Assembly: GCF_014839805.1 (NCBI RefSeq)
Contig: NC_051124.1
Location: 3,906,001 to 3,970,000 of the forward strand
Reading direction: 5' to 3'
Origin: Manduca sexta
Lineage: Eukaryota > Arthropoda > Insecta > Lepidoptera > Sphingidae
Length of the DNA stretch: 64,000 bases
Part shown: positions 26,001 through 33,522 of the stretch, piece by piece
How the letters are laid out: every line of letters begins with the position of its first letter
Numbering within the stretch: position 1 is the first letter of the stretch
Position numbers and translations under genes: made by a program
The notes under the pieces: generated by a model
Database searches by the model: none
The model's input: the letters and a program-made list of their open reading frames with translations, nothing else
What the model was told of the DNA's origin: nothing

Positions 26001-29000
26001 CGATAATCAAATCACATAATAGACTAGCTAACCAAGAAGTTCTATGCGTTAAAATCTGACCCTGTAATAATTATGTTAATAACTTTTTGAGATGAAAAAT
26101 TGCCTATGTTAATTTTAAGACTTACATCTACCTGTGTGTTTAATTTAATCAAAATTCATTCAACGGTTTGTATGTAATAGATACCAAACATCCTAGCATA
26201 CAGACAAGCCCATAATATATGATATAATGATGTGCCGCACCAGACTCGGGCCGTCGGCGTGCGCGTGCAGCAGCGCGGCCCAGGCCTGGCGCGCGTTGAG
26301 CACGGCGCCGCCCTCGCCGCGCGGGCGCCGGCGCAGGTACCACGAGCAGTACTGCTCGTAGATCGTGAACGTCTTGTCCAGCACGCCGTTGCGACGGTAT
26401 TGCTCGATTTGATATCTGGGAAATAAATGAATACACGCCTTCATACGTAGTTTACAAAGGAGTACATAGTTTACCTATGCTTCGTCTTTATATCTGTCCT
26501 AACATGAACCATCAACATAACATAAGGGCCTACGCTTGTTTGGCGGAGCACAGCGCGGAGATTTTTTTTGTCAAACGATTATCGACATTGGCTTCATTGA
26601 AATAATATTCGAAATACATTAACACAACATTAAATTGCATTACATTGTTAATTGATTTTGAATATTATTTGAATGAAGACAATGTCGACAATAGTTTGTC
26701 ACTAAAAACTCTGCTGCGTTCCGCAAAATATGTTGCGTCCCTATATCACAAAAACCAATCTCAGACAACTCATTTGTTTCAGCAAAACAAAAAACACATA
26801 CATTAGTTATTCAACATGATACCTAACAGCACCGCTAAGAAAATTAAAATGATAATCAACTATAGATTTTAAATAATGCAATCACACTTACTTTTGATAA
26901 ACTTGCGTTCCTAAATCCCTCTGCAATAACTTCAAAGTCGGGCTGTACGTTTCGCTTCCGTCGACCAGTTTATTTATTTCCGACATTATTAACTCCACAA
27001 ATTGATCCACCTAAAACAAATAAGTAAAGGTAGGTATGTGACAAGTGATTCCACTGTACCCGATATTAAGTGTGGTGAGGTGCAAATATACTGATTGACA
27101 AGATGATTGTCACTCGCCAATCGACATAATTTTGGTGGCTTGTTCGAGAGTGGACATACACAGGTTGATCTTGAAGTGATTGATATTCGAGAGAAATTAC
27201 GGCGGGATTTATAACTTGTGTATGGTGATTGTTATCCTAGCATGTACGAATATGCTGCCACGAGCATAAACTGTCGAAGCAGCTCAACCTGATCTCTCCC
27301 TCATGTGCTTTGGCCTATATAAAGTCAAACAGTACTCACCTCTAACACCTTGAGATACGGGTACAGCGTGATGGCGGACTGCGACGCGCTGCTCTGCGAT
27401 TTAAGCGTGCCCACGTTTCGTATGAAAGCCTCTTTGATCACGCTTCGCCATTCTTCTTCTGTTTCTTCTAGCTTCTTTCTCTGCATAAGACAATATTACA
27501 ATTATTAACAAATATTGTTGCTTATTGACACTTTTGAGTTTAACGACTAACTATCAAGTGAAAAAGTGAAATAACAAAGTTGGGAAAATTCACAGTTACC
27601 ATCATATTTGATTACATCCACTAATTAAACTCTAACAAACAATGAGCCTCTTTATGAATTACAATACAAAATTTACAAAGAATTTTTTGGTCCTTCGACC
27701 CAGACATAGTTATTCACACAAATAATCACAGCATTAATACTCACACAGAACTGTACCATGGGAGCCGATTCGTCTCTCACGTTGATATTCTCAACTTCTA
27801 TCTCGCCCACAATCTCTGTTTCGAGTTGCTCTTTCGCTTTCTGTACCATCTCTTCCAAAGTCAACAGTCCTTCGGCGGGGGAATGCATTAGACCTTTTCT
27901 ATTCTCTATTTGGTCTAATTTCAACTTGTCTAGAAGAGGACACACGTAGTCGAGTACTGGGGGAGTGTATTGGGGTTCGAATCCCGGTTGTATTCTCCTT
28001 ATAGCTTTTAAAACCACTTCTCGCTGGTCGTAAAGGAATTTGCTTTTGTCCAATAAATCGTTTAAGCTGATACCCTAAAAAACACCGACTTATTAATGGT
28101 GACTTAAAAATTATTTGGCTATCGCTGGTTTTTGAAAGTGCTGTCAGTAAAATTATAAAAAAGTTAAGAATAGCCATACTTTTTTAGTTTGCTTATAAAA
28201 TATTTTATAACAGAACACTATCCAGTATGCTTAAAAGGTGACAAAAAAAACACGATACGACTCCGCGTCGTTTTATTGGGTTTGGTTGTAAGAATAACAC
28301 ATAACTGGTGTATTGGTCTCTCGATCAAAGACAAACATCAAAATTAACGACATCGACTTGCGAGTCGCATTTTTCGGGACACTTTGCTGTCTATTTGACG
28401 AATTTTGTATAACGTATGAAATTATTTTCACTACCAGGGGCATAGCTACCGCCGTATCAGTATTAAATATACAGGGCCCTCAAGTTGCCCCTCTGTTCCA
28501 TATAATAATATATAATTCGCACTGCCATGATAGGCCGCAACAAATTTGGATATAGGGCTCCTCTATGGCAAGCTTCGCCATTGTCCCCTACACATTGAAA
28601 TTTAATAACTACCAACTCGTTGAGCTCTACCCATTTTCAATAAGGAAACATGAAACTTACCTTATCTTGCATAATCATGTTATAATACTGCAGTAGAATG
28701 TGTTTGTTTTCCTCCTGACTCCTCTCTACGCACTCGAACACGGCCGCGAACGTCTGCGCGTTCACTTCGACTCCGTCCTCTGACATGAATGTTAAGAGTT
28801 CTTTAGTGTTCTCTAACATACCCTGCAAAAAACATTTTATAAATGTTGAAAATATTGCTAGGGATCCCAGGGGACTCCACGATACACTCGTGTTTTGTAT
28901 GTCAGAATTCAATCCATTTGTATACAAAGTTCAAACTTAAAAAAATAGTGAAACCTAAAAAAAAAAAGATTTTAAATTTTCTAAATAAATTAACAATATT

Positions 29001-32000
29001 TAATTATTGTATCTTGAATATCTACTTCCTTTTTATGAACTGACTAAGGAAAAATTGACAGCAAAAGTTTCATAAAACTTATAACATTTTAACTTTTTTG
29101 ACAGCTGTACAAAATGATGTACAAATTACTTTTATGCTTACCGTACTCGCAAATCCCTGCAGCAAAGCGTTATAAACTTTAACGTCAGTTATTTTAGGGT
29201 TATCGGGACTGCGCAACCCTTTCTGTCTGTAATGTTGCAACACTAATCGACCCTGAAATTGGAAAAATAAATTCTTGCACTATGGTCAGGAATTACTAAA
29301 CAATCTTTATTGATTTCTCCAGATCGATCGCGTAATCGAATCGATCACAATAAAGTTTGGTTGTGAAAAAAAATAGATAGATGTATAGATCTATTTTTAT
29401 TTCTTCAATTGACGTGATATTGGCCCCGCATTGTAGTAGAATTTAGACATTTGAAAAAAGAATTAGTGTAGTATAATCAAGATCAACTTCTATTTTTTTC
29501 AATGCAAGAATTATCTTTACATAATATGTCTGATTATGAAATTCACCAATTCCCATAGATCTGTAGGTAGGTAGGTAAACTGATTTATATGTGGTCTCTT
29601 AGTTTTAATGGGCATACACAAATTTCTAAAGTAATTAAATGAATTGTCATTATTTAAAAAGTAATTCAAAGTAATAAATAAAATATTTTCAGACAACATT
29701 TTATTTGTGCAAGTAAAATCTCACTTCTGGGTCTTACAAACATATTTTGGATAAATCATTCTTATCAATGTTCCAATATCGCTTATCAGTCGCTCAACAG
29801 ATTTGACTGATAACAGAGACCATTAAAACTGGGACATGTTTTAAAAAATCTCTATGTATTGTTTGTATTTATAGGTAGTAGTCAGTATCTCACAACATCA
29901 TCATCATCAGCCACTGAACATGAGCCTCCTACAGATTTCCAGATCAACCTATTGGAAGCGGCCCACACCCAGCAACTTCCAGTGACATTTATTAGGGCAA
30001 CTGTCCACCTTGTGTGTGGACATCCAACAGTGCGCTTGCCAGTTCAGTAGTCAGAATCTCACACTTTGATTTAACTACCCATTCCTACTTATACATTATA
30101 GCATAAAATGGTAACTTGTACAAAAGCACCTAGAAATGTCTATGTACAAAGTAAAGCTAGTATAATATAATATAAAAAGCTAACCTCATTGACCATGTTA
30201 AGAGAACACAGCAGCTGCAAGTGTGCACAGAGCAACTTGTGCAGTGCCTCCTGCTTTCCGTGCCTTTGCAGTTGTTTGATATCCTGTTTCATATTAGACT
30301 CTTGGAGGGCACGACGTTGCTGTTGTTTTTCTTTCTTTTTCTTTTTTAATGCTTCATTACTGTAAACAGATTATTTTTTTTATTTTTTTTATATTGTCTT
30401 AGAACACGACATATCACACCCATAATAAAAACATGTCATGACAAAGACTATCAAAAGATTATAAAATAAAATCTATTAATAATAATTATTAAAATTGTTA
30501 TTACATTACAATTGTTACATAATTGCATGTCAACAAACTGGCGCAAAGCCATGAACACTTTCATTCATAAAATATCATTACTGCTTGGAGACAAATATCA
30601 CTGGCTTAAAATTGTATAATATGATTGGTGCCAAATTTTCTGGCAGCAAGTTCTTTAGACAAATATGTATTTGGTGGAGATGGCAACTTAAAATGCCAGT
30701 CCAATAGCATCATTGTGATTTATATTTAGAACAATCTTGTTGAAAAGTAGTATCTTATAATTATTACAGTACTGTTGGAAATCAAATAAGTGATTTTGTT
30801 TTCTTAGCACAAGGACAAAAATGACTTATCGTAAATGAGTTCCTTTAAATCAATGTATTCATATTATGTTTATAACATAATCTCAATTTCAACTGTATTA
30901 TCTCATGTCTTAAGTTTACAAATAACTATAGCATTTGTACTTACGCCTTTTTTATATTTAAACCTTTACTTGCTATGGACTCAGCATGTTCAGGCTCAAA
31001 GTCTTCCTTCTCCGGGATCTCTCCATTCATCATTCCATCGTCATAAATATCCTCTATAGCAGGATGAGCAATGCCTTGCCTTCTGCAAAATAATTATAGT
31101 TCATATAATATAATTTTGAACATTGTTAATATCTTTATGCCCTTAGGTTTTGTACATACCTTAACATATTTGTTTATGAAAATAAATATACTTTTTAAAT
31201 ATAAATATATATTACATTCCCATCATACTTAAACATACTTGGTCATATTTGTATTCTGAATATTGCAACAGAACCAGAATGTCAAATAGAAAAGTAAATA
31301 GCAAAGATGCACTATTTGAACAAAAAATTAAGGTCAACTGGCACTCGGCCAGCACTATGATGTTCTCCTTTCCAATGTTATAATATATGTTTAAACATGA
31401 AATTTACACATAAACATTTAGTATTTTTAGTTAGTTCTTGATTGTCATTTAAAAACAATTTCTTGAAATAAAAAAATGTTTACAACCTTGTTTTTTAATG
31501 AATATTATGATAACTATGTTAATTTACAAAAGAGTCAATAATATATAAAAAAACACTTTATAACTTACTGTAAATTAGACAAATGATTCATAAGCTCCTG
31601 ATCATAATTGTCTAGTTGTTTCTCAACAAATAATGCTTTAAAAATGGCATGCGGACTTTTCGGTAATACATCAGAACCAGCAGTTTCAGCATTTTCTCTG
31701 TTCAAATCAAACTCCTGTGTAACACCCTCACTGATTGCATATCTCAAATCCTGTAGCCTCTGATCATACAAGGTTGTCTTTTGGAAATTATAATAACTCT
31801 CCTTCACTTTGTCTAGGTACGCTTTCGTTTTGAACCTTTCCTCAATATTTGTGATTTTATGTGTAGTATACACCAACGCACACTGATCATTGTCTATGGC
31901 ATTAACTTTTGAGTCCGTTGATGACTTCCTAAGTAGCTGGTCCCGTACACTTCTCAATAACTCCGGATCAACTGGTACATTGTCAGTTTTCTTTAACGGT

Positions 32001-32697
32001 TTCGTTGTTAACTGATGAAGTTGGCCAAGAGACACAGGGCTAGATGCCAGTTTTGATAAGTGAGCCGCATGTAGTTTACTTATGGAAACTTTTGTTTCCA
32101 TCATAACCTTTTCACCAACTGTAATATAAATTGAACTATTCTTAATAAAATTAATCCATAATAAAACAAAATGAATATATATAGAATTAATTAATTTGTA
32201 ACCCTCAAAGAAGCATTATAATACGCACTCTAAGGTTTTAATAATGGTATGCACATTTGTTTACTTCTGTGAATGTAAACAATTTTGAACTAGTTTTAAA
32301 ACAAACATTTACCTTCAAGGAGTTCGCCATACTTTTTGTAGCTTTTGTGCTTCGATTTCTTTTTCTGTGATTTCAACAAGCTAACCGTTCTCGTCGACTG
32401 GTGGCGCACCGTTAGAAGATTTTCTGGAAGGAAGTGGAAACGTTATGCAACTAATAACTAAGGTTATAGGTTATTTCTTAATTATGAAATGGAAATAAAT
32501 AAATCTCTATTTTTATATGAGATTATATCTATTGCGACTTTACCTTTGACATGCTGACCTACTAAAATTCTTCGGCAAAACGAACATTTTATATCGATAA
32601 CTGGCGAAATATTCGCCGAACCATTTGTTTTTAATGATACACCGTGTAAAGAACTTTGATATAAGTTCCTCGCTGCCACAATCCGATGCATTGCCAC
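1949..32697 (-). CDS. POLRMT: Mitochondrial DNA-directed RNA polymerase, whole gene, 23 coding exons
   Basis: Single-subunit, T7-like polymerase that transcribes mtDNA and makes replication primers in the matrix. I spliced 23 exons with matching phases to about 1395 residues, close to insect relatives and somewhat longer than the human protein. Residues 1-25 are basic and amphipathic (mitochondrial targeting). Residues about 376-470 are the PPR-like part ([22 protein letters not shown]). The palm carries [14 protein letters not shown], motif A ([18 protein letters not shown]), motif B ([19 protein letters not shown]) and motif C ([10 protein letters not shown]); the two catalytic Asp are in HQDG and HDC. 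The C-terminus is [16 protein letters not shown]. Exons 10-13 occur twice because of an assembly overlap; I took 25333-27010 as the primary copy. Oddities are an Arg-to-Gly change in motif A and a GC donor after exon 21. Identification is very secure; individual edges may be off by a base. Confidence 0.96.
2427..2518 (-). CDS. POLRMT: POLRMT exon 22
   Basis: [20 protein letters not shown] then [10 protein letters not shown], directly following motif C in all relatives. Acceptor ttacag, donor AA|GTGAGT. Confidence 0.93.
2905..3040 (-). repeat. Interspersed repeat, partner of 60565-60712
   Basis: The reverse complement runs from gacgagcttgccg through tgatggtaagcgata to ccactgcg and gccatcctgag, the same order as the plus-strand copy near 60.6 kb. 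Confidence 0.55.
3126..3297 (-). CDS. POLRMT: POLRMT exon 21 (motif C)
   Basis: [20 protein letters not shown] ... [18 protein letters not shown]; the Asp of HDC is the second catalytic metal ligand. The exon ends MNK at AAG|GCACGT, so the next intron uses a GC donor. Confidence 0.94.
3614..3742 (-). CDS. POLRMT: POLRMT exon 20
   Basis: [20 protein letters not shown] then VQPYYRR; the VEWVTPLG block is strongly conserved. Donor CA|GTGAGC completes Gln. Confidence 0.94.
4179..4308 (-). CDS. POLRMT: POLRMT exon 19
   Basis: [20 protein letters not shown] ... [10 protein letters not shown]. Acceptor tttccag, donor AA|GTATGT. Confidence 0.94.
4507..4666 (-). CDS. POLRMT: POLRMT exon 18 (motif B)
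   Basis: [12 protein letters not shown] ... [20 protein letters not shown]; the Lys and the MT-x-x-YG group form the O-helix, motif B. Donor G|GTGGGT. Confidence 0.95.
5093..5244 (-). CDS. POLRMT: POLRMT exon 17 (motif A)
   Basis: [20 protein letters not shown] then GGDAAG; the Asp of HQDG is the first catalytic metal ligand. The usual GRD reads GGD here. The donor is TTG|GTACCC, phase 0. Confidence 0.94.
5298..5370 (+). repeat. 3' fragment of a tRNA-derived SINE, interrupted by a MITE
   Basis: Ends with tctacctcttcggagataaa and ataagtgtgtatat, the tail seen in the fuller SINE at 56.6-56.85 kb. A hAT-like MITE sits in its tail. Confidence 0.6.
5371..6034. mobile_element. hAT-type MITE, 664 bp, with 8-bp target duplication
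   Basis: Inverted ends CAGTGGCGAAG / CTTCGCCACTG. The element is flanked by gtgtatat at 5363-5370 and again at 6035-6042. CAGTGGCG ends with an 8-bp duplication are hAT-like. No coding capacity. It lies in the intron between POLRMT exons 16 and 17. Confidence 0.82.
6333..6487 (-). CDS. POLRMT: POLRMT exon 16
   Basis: [20 protein letters not shown], then [20 protein letters not shown], the conserved EPWQxLA segment ahead of motif A. Donor G|GTAATA. Confidence 0.94.
6792..7001 (-). CDS. POLRMT: POLRMT exon 15 (NMDFRGRVY block)
   Basis: [20 protein letters not shown] ... [19 protein letters not shown]. The DFRGR signature of single-subunit RNA polymerases is here. Acceptor caatag, donor AG|GTATGT. 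Confidence 0.95.
7451..7660 (-). CDS. POLRMT: POLRMT exon 14
   Basis: [14 protein letters not shown] ... [20 protein letters not shown], then [11 protein letters not shown]; the MHSLxxDxLYKLSLAxH block is typical of POLRMT. Acceptor ttactag; donor AG|GTCGGT completes Arg with exon 15. Confidence 0.92.
7690..7890 (+). repeat. Interspersed repeat (aaaagctagt-ended family)
   Basis: Contains gtgctgtaggctgcttttat, ccccggaaaaagtttatccc and ends caaaagctagt. Related pieces lie near 40.1, 48.2 and 54.5 kb. Such pieces are common in Lepidoptera; the parent family was not identified. Confidence 0.45.
8560..9440 (+). pseudogene. Relic of an IS630/Tc1-like transposase
   Basis: 9006-9068 reads [19 protein letters not shown], close to the PxYxxDLNPIExxW end of DDE_3/Tc1-like catalytic domains. 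9225-9380 continues with [16 protein letters not shown], a stop, YYKREHTL, a stop and an acidic DDSSSSSES tail. About 8645-8690 ([16 protein letters not shown]) may be the N-terminus. The catalytic core between is missing, so it is dead and internally deleted. The family call rests on short motifs. Confidence 0.55.
8970..8991 (+). repeat. GTAG microsatellite
   Basis: About five tandem gtag units in an intronic relic. Confidence 0.7.
10320..11060 (-). pseudogene. Relic of a Mutator-like transposase (copy 1)
   Basis: Reading right to left, [20 protein letters not shown] (about 10.85-10.91 kb) is followed by [20 protein letters not shown] (about 10.34-10.41 kb). In insect Mutator-like proteins a GxxFLGIRNKYC-type block precedes a GDGDSSVF block in this order. 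Stops interrupt the rest. The duplicate lies at about 19.2-19.93 kb. The call is by motif only. Confidence 0.4.
12052..12164. repeat. Perfect 45-bp inverted repeat (hairpin), copy 1
   Basis: Arms 12052-12096 and 12120-12164 are exact reverse complements around a 23-base loop. They would form a long cruciform or RNA hairpin. The copy at 20920-21030 has mismatched arms. Confidence 0.9.
12672..14633 (+). pseudogene. Transposon gene: SAP-SWIM-YqaJ protein, copy 1 (decayed)
   Basis: Starts [18 protein letters not shown]; with one frame correction this continues as [10 protein letters not shown], a SAP DNA-binding motif. Exons 12672-12764, 12849-13064 and from 13164 have usable splice sites. Exon 3 holds a SWIM zinc motif ([18 protein letters not shown], CxC...CxH). 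A SINE interrupts the gene at 13521-13773. From 14165 comes a YqaJ-type nuclease domain: [22 protein letters not shown] (catalytic D...ExK) and, in another frame, [11 protein letters not shown]. Stop at 14631. Several frameshifts make it non-functional as written. A YqaJ protein beside a THAP-DDE transposase matches the two-gene layout of ISL2EU/PHIS elements. Confidence 0.72.
13521..13773 (-). mobile_element. tRNA-derived SINE inserted in the YqaJ gene (copy 1)
   Basis: Flanked by 13-bp duplications aatttacccaaca (13508-13520, 13774-13786). The minus strand shows a tRNA-like head (tggcgtagttgt, ggttcgaatc) and an (atgtt)-like tail. This copy lacks five bases of the ccccgaagggg hairpin. Confidence 0.85.
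14708..15876 (-). pseudogene. Transposon gene: THAP-DDE_4 transposase, copy 1 (decayed)
   Basis: Starts MPHCCALNC; after a one-base shift comes [18 protein letters not shown], the CxxxxC ... FP ... W layout of a THAP zinc finger. Then [54 protein letters not shown] (second DDE Asp), [14 protein letters not shown] and [12 protein letters not shown] (final Glu) follow in DDE_4 order. The block that should carry the first catalytic Asp is missing between KIKYYGS and NVIILSS. Frameshifts and stops are present. It runs convergently with the YqaJ gene, ends about 75 bp apart. Confidence 0.72.
16441..16797 (-). pseudogene. POLRMT: Duplicate of POLRMT exon 13 (several indels)
   Basis: Reads [17 protein letters not shown] in one frame, which is correct where the other copy is broken. 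It then shifts at ACAGAA and again near the APPE and LNQLG codons. The errors of the two copies are complementary. Confidence 0.83.
16917..17033 (-). pseudogene. POLRMT: Duplicate of POLRMT exon 12 (2-nt deletion)
   Basis: 117 nt against 119 in the other copy. Two bases are missing at the codons for DYEES, which would shift the frame. Confidence 0.83.
17336..17513 (-). pseudogene. POLRMT: Duplicate of POLRMT exon 11 (damaged copy)
   Basis: Matches 26241-26415, but small insertions and deletions in the GC-rich 3' part (around 17340-17370) break the frame. Artefactual copy or unpolished haplotype. Confidence 0.83.
17985..18103 (-). pseudogene. POLRMT: Duplicate of POLRMT exon 10 (first-contig end)
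   Basis: Same exon and splice sites as 26892-27010. It lies 28 bases from the N gap and is best read as contig overlap, not as a second exon. Confidence 0.85.
18132..18631. other. Assembly gap, 500 N
   Basis: Exactly 500 N, a placeholder of unknown true length. It separates the two copies of the repeated segment. Open frames spanning it are meaningless. Confidence 0.99.
19200..19930 (-). pseudogene. Relic of a Mutator-like transposase (copy 2)
   Basis: The same block as 10320-11060 in the overlapping contig, with a few indels. Confidence 0.38.
20920..21030. repeat. Inverted repeat, copy 2, imperfect arm
   Basis: The left arm equals copy 1. The right arm carries three substitutions (ataaatcaccacg, aaaatccg) and an extra g at the loop edge. 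Confidence 0.85.
21538..23512 (+). pseudogene. Transposon gene: SAP-SWIM-YqaJ protein, copy 2 (decayed)
   Basis: The same gene as 12672-14633. Clustered substitutions in the SWIM exon (about 22113-22168) and the extra ggggacg near 23370 distinguish it. The frame after the SWIM motif runs through the SINE for 171 codons by chance. Confidence 0.7.
22388..22650 (-). mobile_element. tRNA-derived SINE inserted in the YqaJ gene (copy 2)
   Basis: The same insertion as in copy 1 with duplications at 22375-22387 and 22651-22663. It keeps the ccccgaagggg hairpin and a cleaner B box (gggattcgaaccc on the plus strand). Confidence 0.85.
23590..24769 (-). pseudogene. Transposon gene: THAP-DDE_4 transposase, copy 2 (decayed)
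   Basis: Starts MPQCSALNC. The central frame, open for 150 codons from 24388 down, covers [20 protein letters not shown] through AGLISDQ. The first catalytic Asp block is absent, as in copy 1. The C-terminal part after GLTKTNK can be followed to about 23590 across a one-base gap. Confidence 0.7.
25333..25699 (-). CDS. POLRMT: POLRMT exon 13 (second-contig copy, one frameshift)
   Basis: [14 protein letters not shown], then after a one-base error [17 protein letters not shown] ... [20 protein letters not shown] ... [19 protein letters not shown]. The 367-nt length is one base more than the phase requires. The shift sits near the WG codons, where the other copy reads cleanly. Confidence 0.88.
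25819..25937 (-). CDS. POLRMT: POLRMT exon 12 (second-contig copy)
   Basis: [20 protein letters not shown] ... NMFKPKAK. Acceptor gctctag, donor GT|GTGAGT. The frame is open here, while the other copy lacks two bases. Confidence 0.9.
26241..26415 (-). CDS. POLRMT: POLRMT exon 11 (second-contig copy)
   Basis: [20 protein letters not shown] followed by [10 protein letters not shown] and an Ala-rich end. Acceptor ttcccag; the likely donor is CTG|GTGCGG, phase 0, which joins DYEESPWP of exon 12. This copy keeps an open frame. Confidence 0.87.
26892..27010 (-). CDS. POLRMT: POLRMT exon 10 (second-contig copy)
   Basis: [20 protein letters not shown] ... LGTQVYQK. Acceptor ttttag, donor AA|GTAAGT. 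The same 119 nt occur at 17985-18103. Confidence 0.9.
27340..27480 (-). CDS. POLRMT: POLRMT exon 9
   Basis: 47 codons, [19 protein letters not shown] ... LYPYLKVLE. It lies just outside the duplicated segment and splices in frame to exon 10 at 27010. Confidence 0.88.
27745..28074 (-). CDS. POLRMT: POLRMT exon 8
   Basis: 110 codons, [19 protein letters not shown] ... MVQFC, linker and start of the N-terminal domain. Phase 0 at both ends, donor TGT|GTGAGT. Confidence 0.87.
28436..28600 (+). repeat. Probable MITE fragment (caggggcatagctacc)
   Basis: Starts caggggcatagctaccgccg and contains gggccctcaagttgcccctc. I saw no matching inverted end. It lies in the intron between POLRMT exons 7 and 8. 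Confidence 0.35.
28661..28822 (-). CDS. POLRMT: POLRMT exon 7 (PPR-like)
   Basis: [20 protein letters not shown] ... [11 protein letters not shown], a second PPR-type helical pair. 54 codons, both ends phase 0, acceptor tttgcag, donor GTAAGT. Confidence 0.88.
29143..29252 (-). CDS. POLRMT: POLRMT exon 6 (PPR-like)
   Basis: [15 protein letters not shown] ... [13 protein letters not shown], matching the PPR-like helices of animal POLRMT. Both phases are 0. The intact frame needs 111 nt, so one edge may be off by one base. Confidence 0.85.
29875..30062 (+). repeat. Common lepidopteran 'catcatcat...cagcc' repeat
   Basis: Contains catcatcatcatcagcc, cctattggaagcggcc, cttccagtgac and gtgcgcttgccagttcagtagtc, in the order of a repeat widespread in moths. 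Degenerate. Confidence 0.55.
30185..30359 (-). CDS. POLRMT: POLRMT exon 5
   Basis: Begins with a Lys/Gln-rich helix ([19 protein letters not shown]) and runs into [17 protein letters not shown], the start of the PPR-like region. Donor GAG|GTTAGC. Confidence 0.83.
30945..31082 (-). CDS. POLRMT: POLRMT exon 4
   Basis: Acidic stretch ([20 protein letters not shown]). Acceptor tttgcag, donor GC|GTAAGT; phases agree with exons 3 and 5. Confidence 0.82.
31569..32118 (-). CDS. POLRMT: POLRMT exon 3
   Basis: The longest exon (550 nt), encoding an N-terminal extension segment with no catalytic motif ([15 protein letters not shown] ... LMNHLSNLQ). Donor CA|GTAAGT completes Gln with exon 4. Confidence 0.85.
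32313..32423 (-). CDS. POLRMT: POLRMT exon 2
   Basis: Lysine-rich stretch ([21 protein letters not shown]) of the poorly conserved N-terminal extension. Acceptor ttccag, donor GTAAAT, phases 1 in and 1 out. Confidence 0.8.
32544..32697 (-). CDS. POLRMT: POLRMT exon 1 (start codon, targeting peptide)
   Basis: Starts [19 protein letters not shown], basic with no acidic residue in the first 20, as in matrix-targeting peptides. A second ATG lies two codons in. A CxxC pair (KCSFCRR) follows. It ends G|GTAAAG, phase 1, and joins exon 2 to give VKENLL. Confidence 0.82.
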
Positions 32698-33500
32698 CGG
32701 TTTAATTCAGAAAATATAAATCAAGTTAGAAAACATGCCGGAAATTAATCTAACCACGTGAAAACGTACTAAAACGGCGCAACCAAAATAATATTTGACA
32801 TATGAATGACACGACTGACAGGTAGAATAGTTATTACCAGCAAATTAAAAGTAACAACATAATGTTGCAATTGCATAAAAAGGGCACACACGTGAGGAAT
32901 AAAAATCATTGAACACCTTTTTTATTTAGAGCAGCGTTTTCTGTTAGGCACTACAGTAGGCATTGCACAAAGCACATTCTGAGATAAAAAAAAGCATCTC
33001 AACTCACTCAATCTTGGTATATATTGTTTTTTATTTTATTTTACTATGAGAGGTTTACCGATGTACTACTTATGAAATCCGAGGACTTTTGTGTCTTTGA
33101 ATGTGTAATAAATTCCAAAAAAAACATATGGATAAAATAAAATAGTGAAAATGATTAGAGGAATAAATATGATGACCACTTTTTTTGAAGTTGGTTAAAA
33201 TCTATGGTACATTCCAGGTTTTTTCAATTTTCATAGAGTAGTATTTTTTTTGTTAGTTAATTATTAGAATAAAAGTCATCTCTATCTTTGTCACTCTAGA
33301 GAAAATCGGAATTAACTATCGCCTTTTGGTTCATTGTTATGTTAAAATCCCAACTAAGAAGTGGAACATAAATATTAGTTGCAGATCGCCAGGTTGTCAG
33401 AATAATTTCTAGATTTCTATTTTTATCTATTTATGTAAACAAATTACCGTGTTTAGTTTGTTTTGAAAGTGTTAAAGTTTGTATTTCCATTCATATTACA
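32698..33500. promoter_or_regulatory. Shared divergent promoter region POLRMT / ZAD gene
   Basis: 803 bp between two start codons facing away from each other. On the minus strand TCAGTC at 32813-32818 fits an arthropod initiator about 118 nt before the POLRMT start. No TATA box was assigned. Otherwise AT-rich. Confidence 0.5.
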
Positions 33501-33522
33501 ATGGATGAAAAACAATTTGTGT
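33501..33522 (+). CDS. ZAD gene exon 1
   Basis: ATG, MDEKQFV, then T|GTAAGT. Seven codons plus one base; the start has no upstream in-frame alternative that splices. Confidence 0.75.

Larger units (their letters stand above)
18632..27038. repeat. Duplicated 8.4-kb segment, copy 2 (start of right contig)
   Basis: Begins at the first base after the gap and ends where copy 1 ended. Beyond 27038 the POLRMT gene continues uniquely. It includes one ambiguous base at 22619. POLRMT exons 11 and 12 are intact here. Confidence 0.95.

Noticed and set aside
9765..27038. True internal gene duplication in POLRMT
   Set aside because: Breaks the reading frame, ends exactly at an assembly gap, and near-identity includes introns and transposons.
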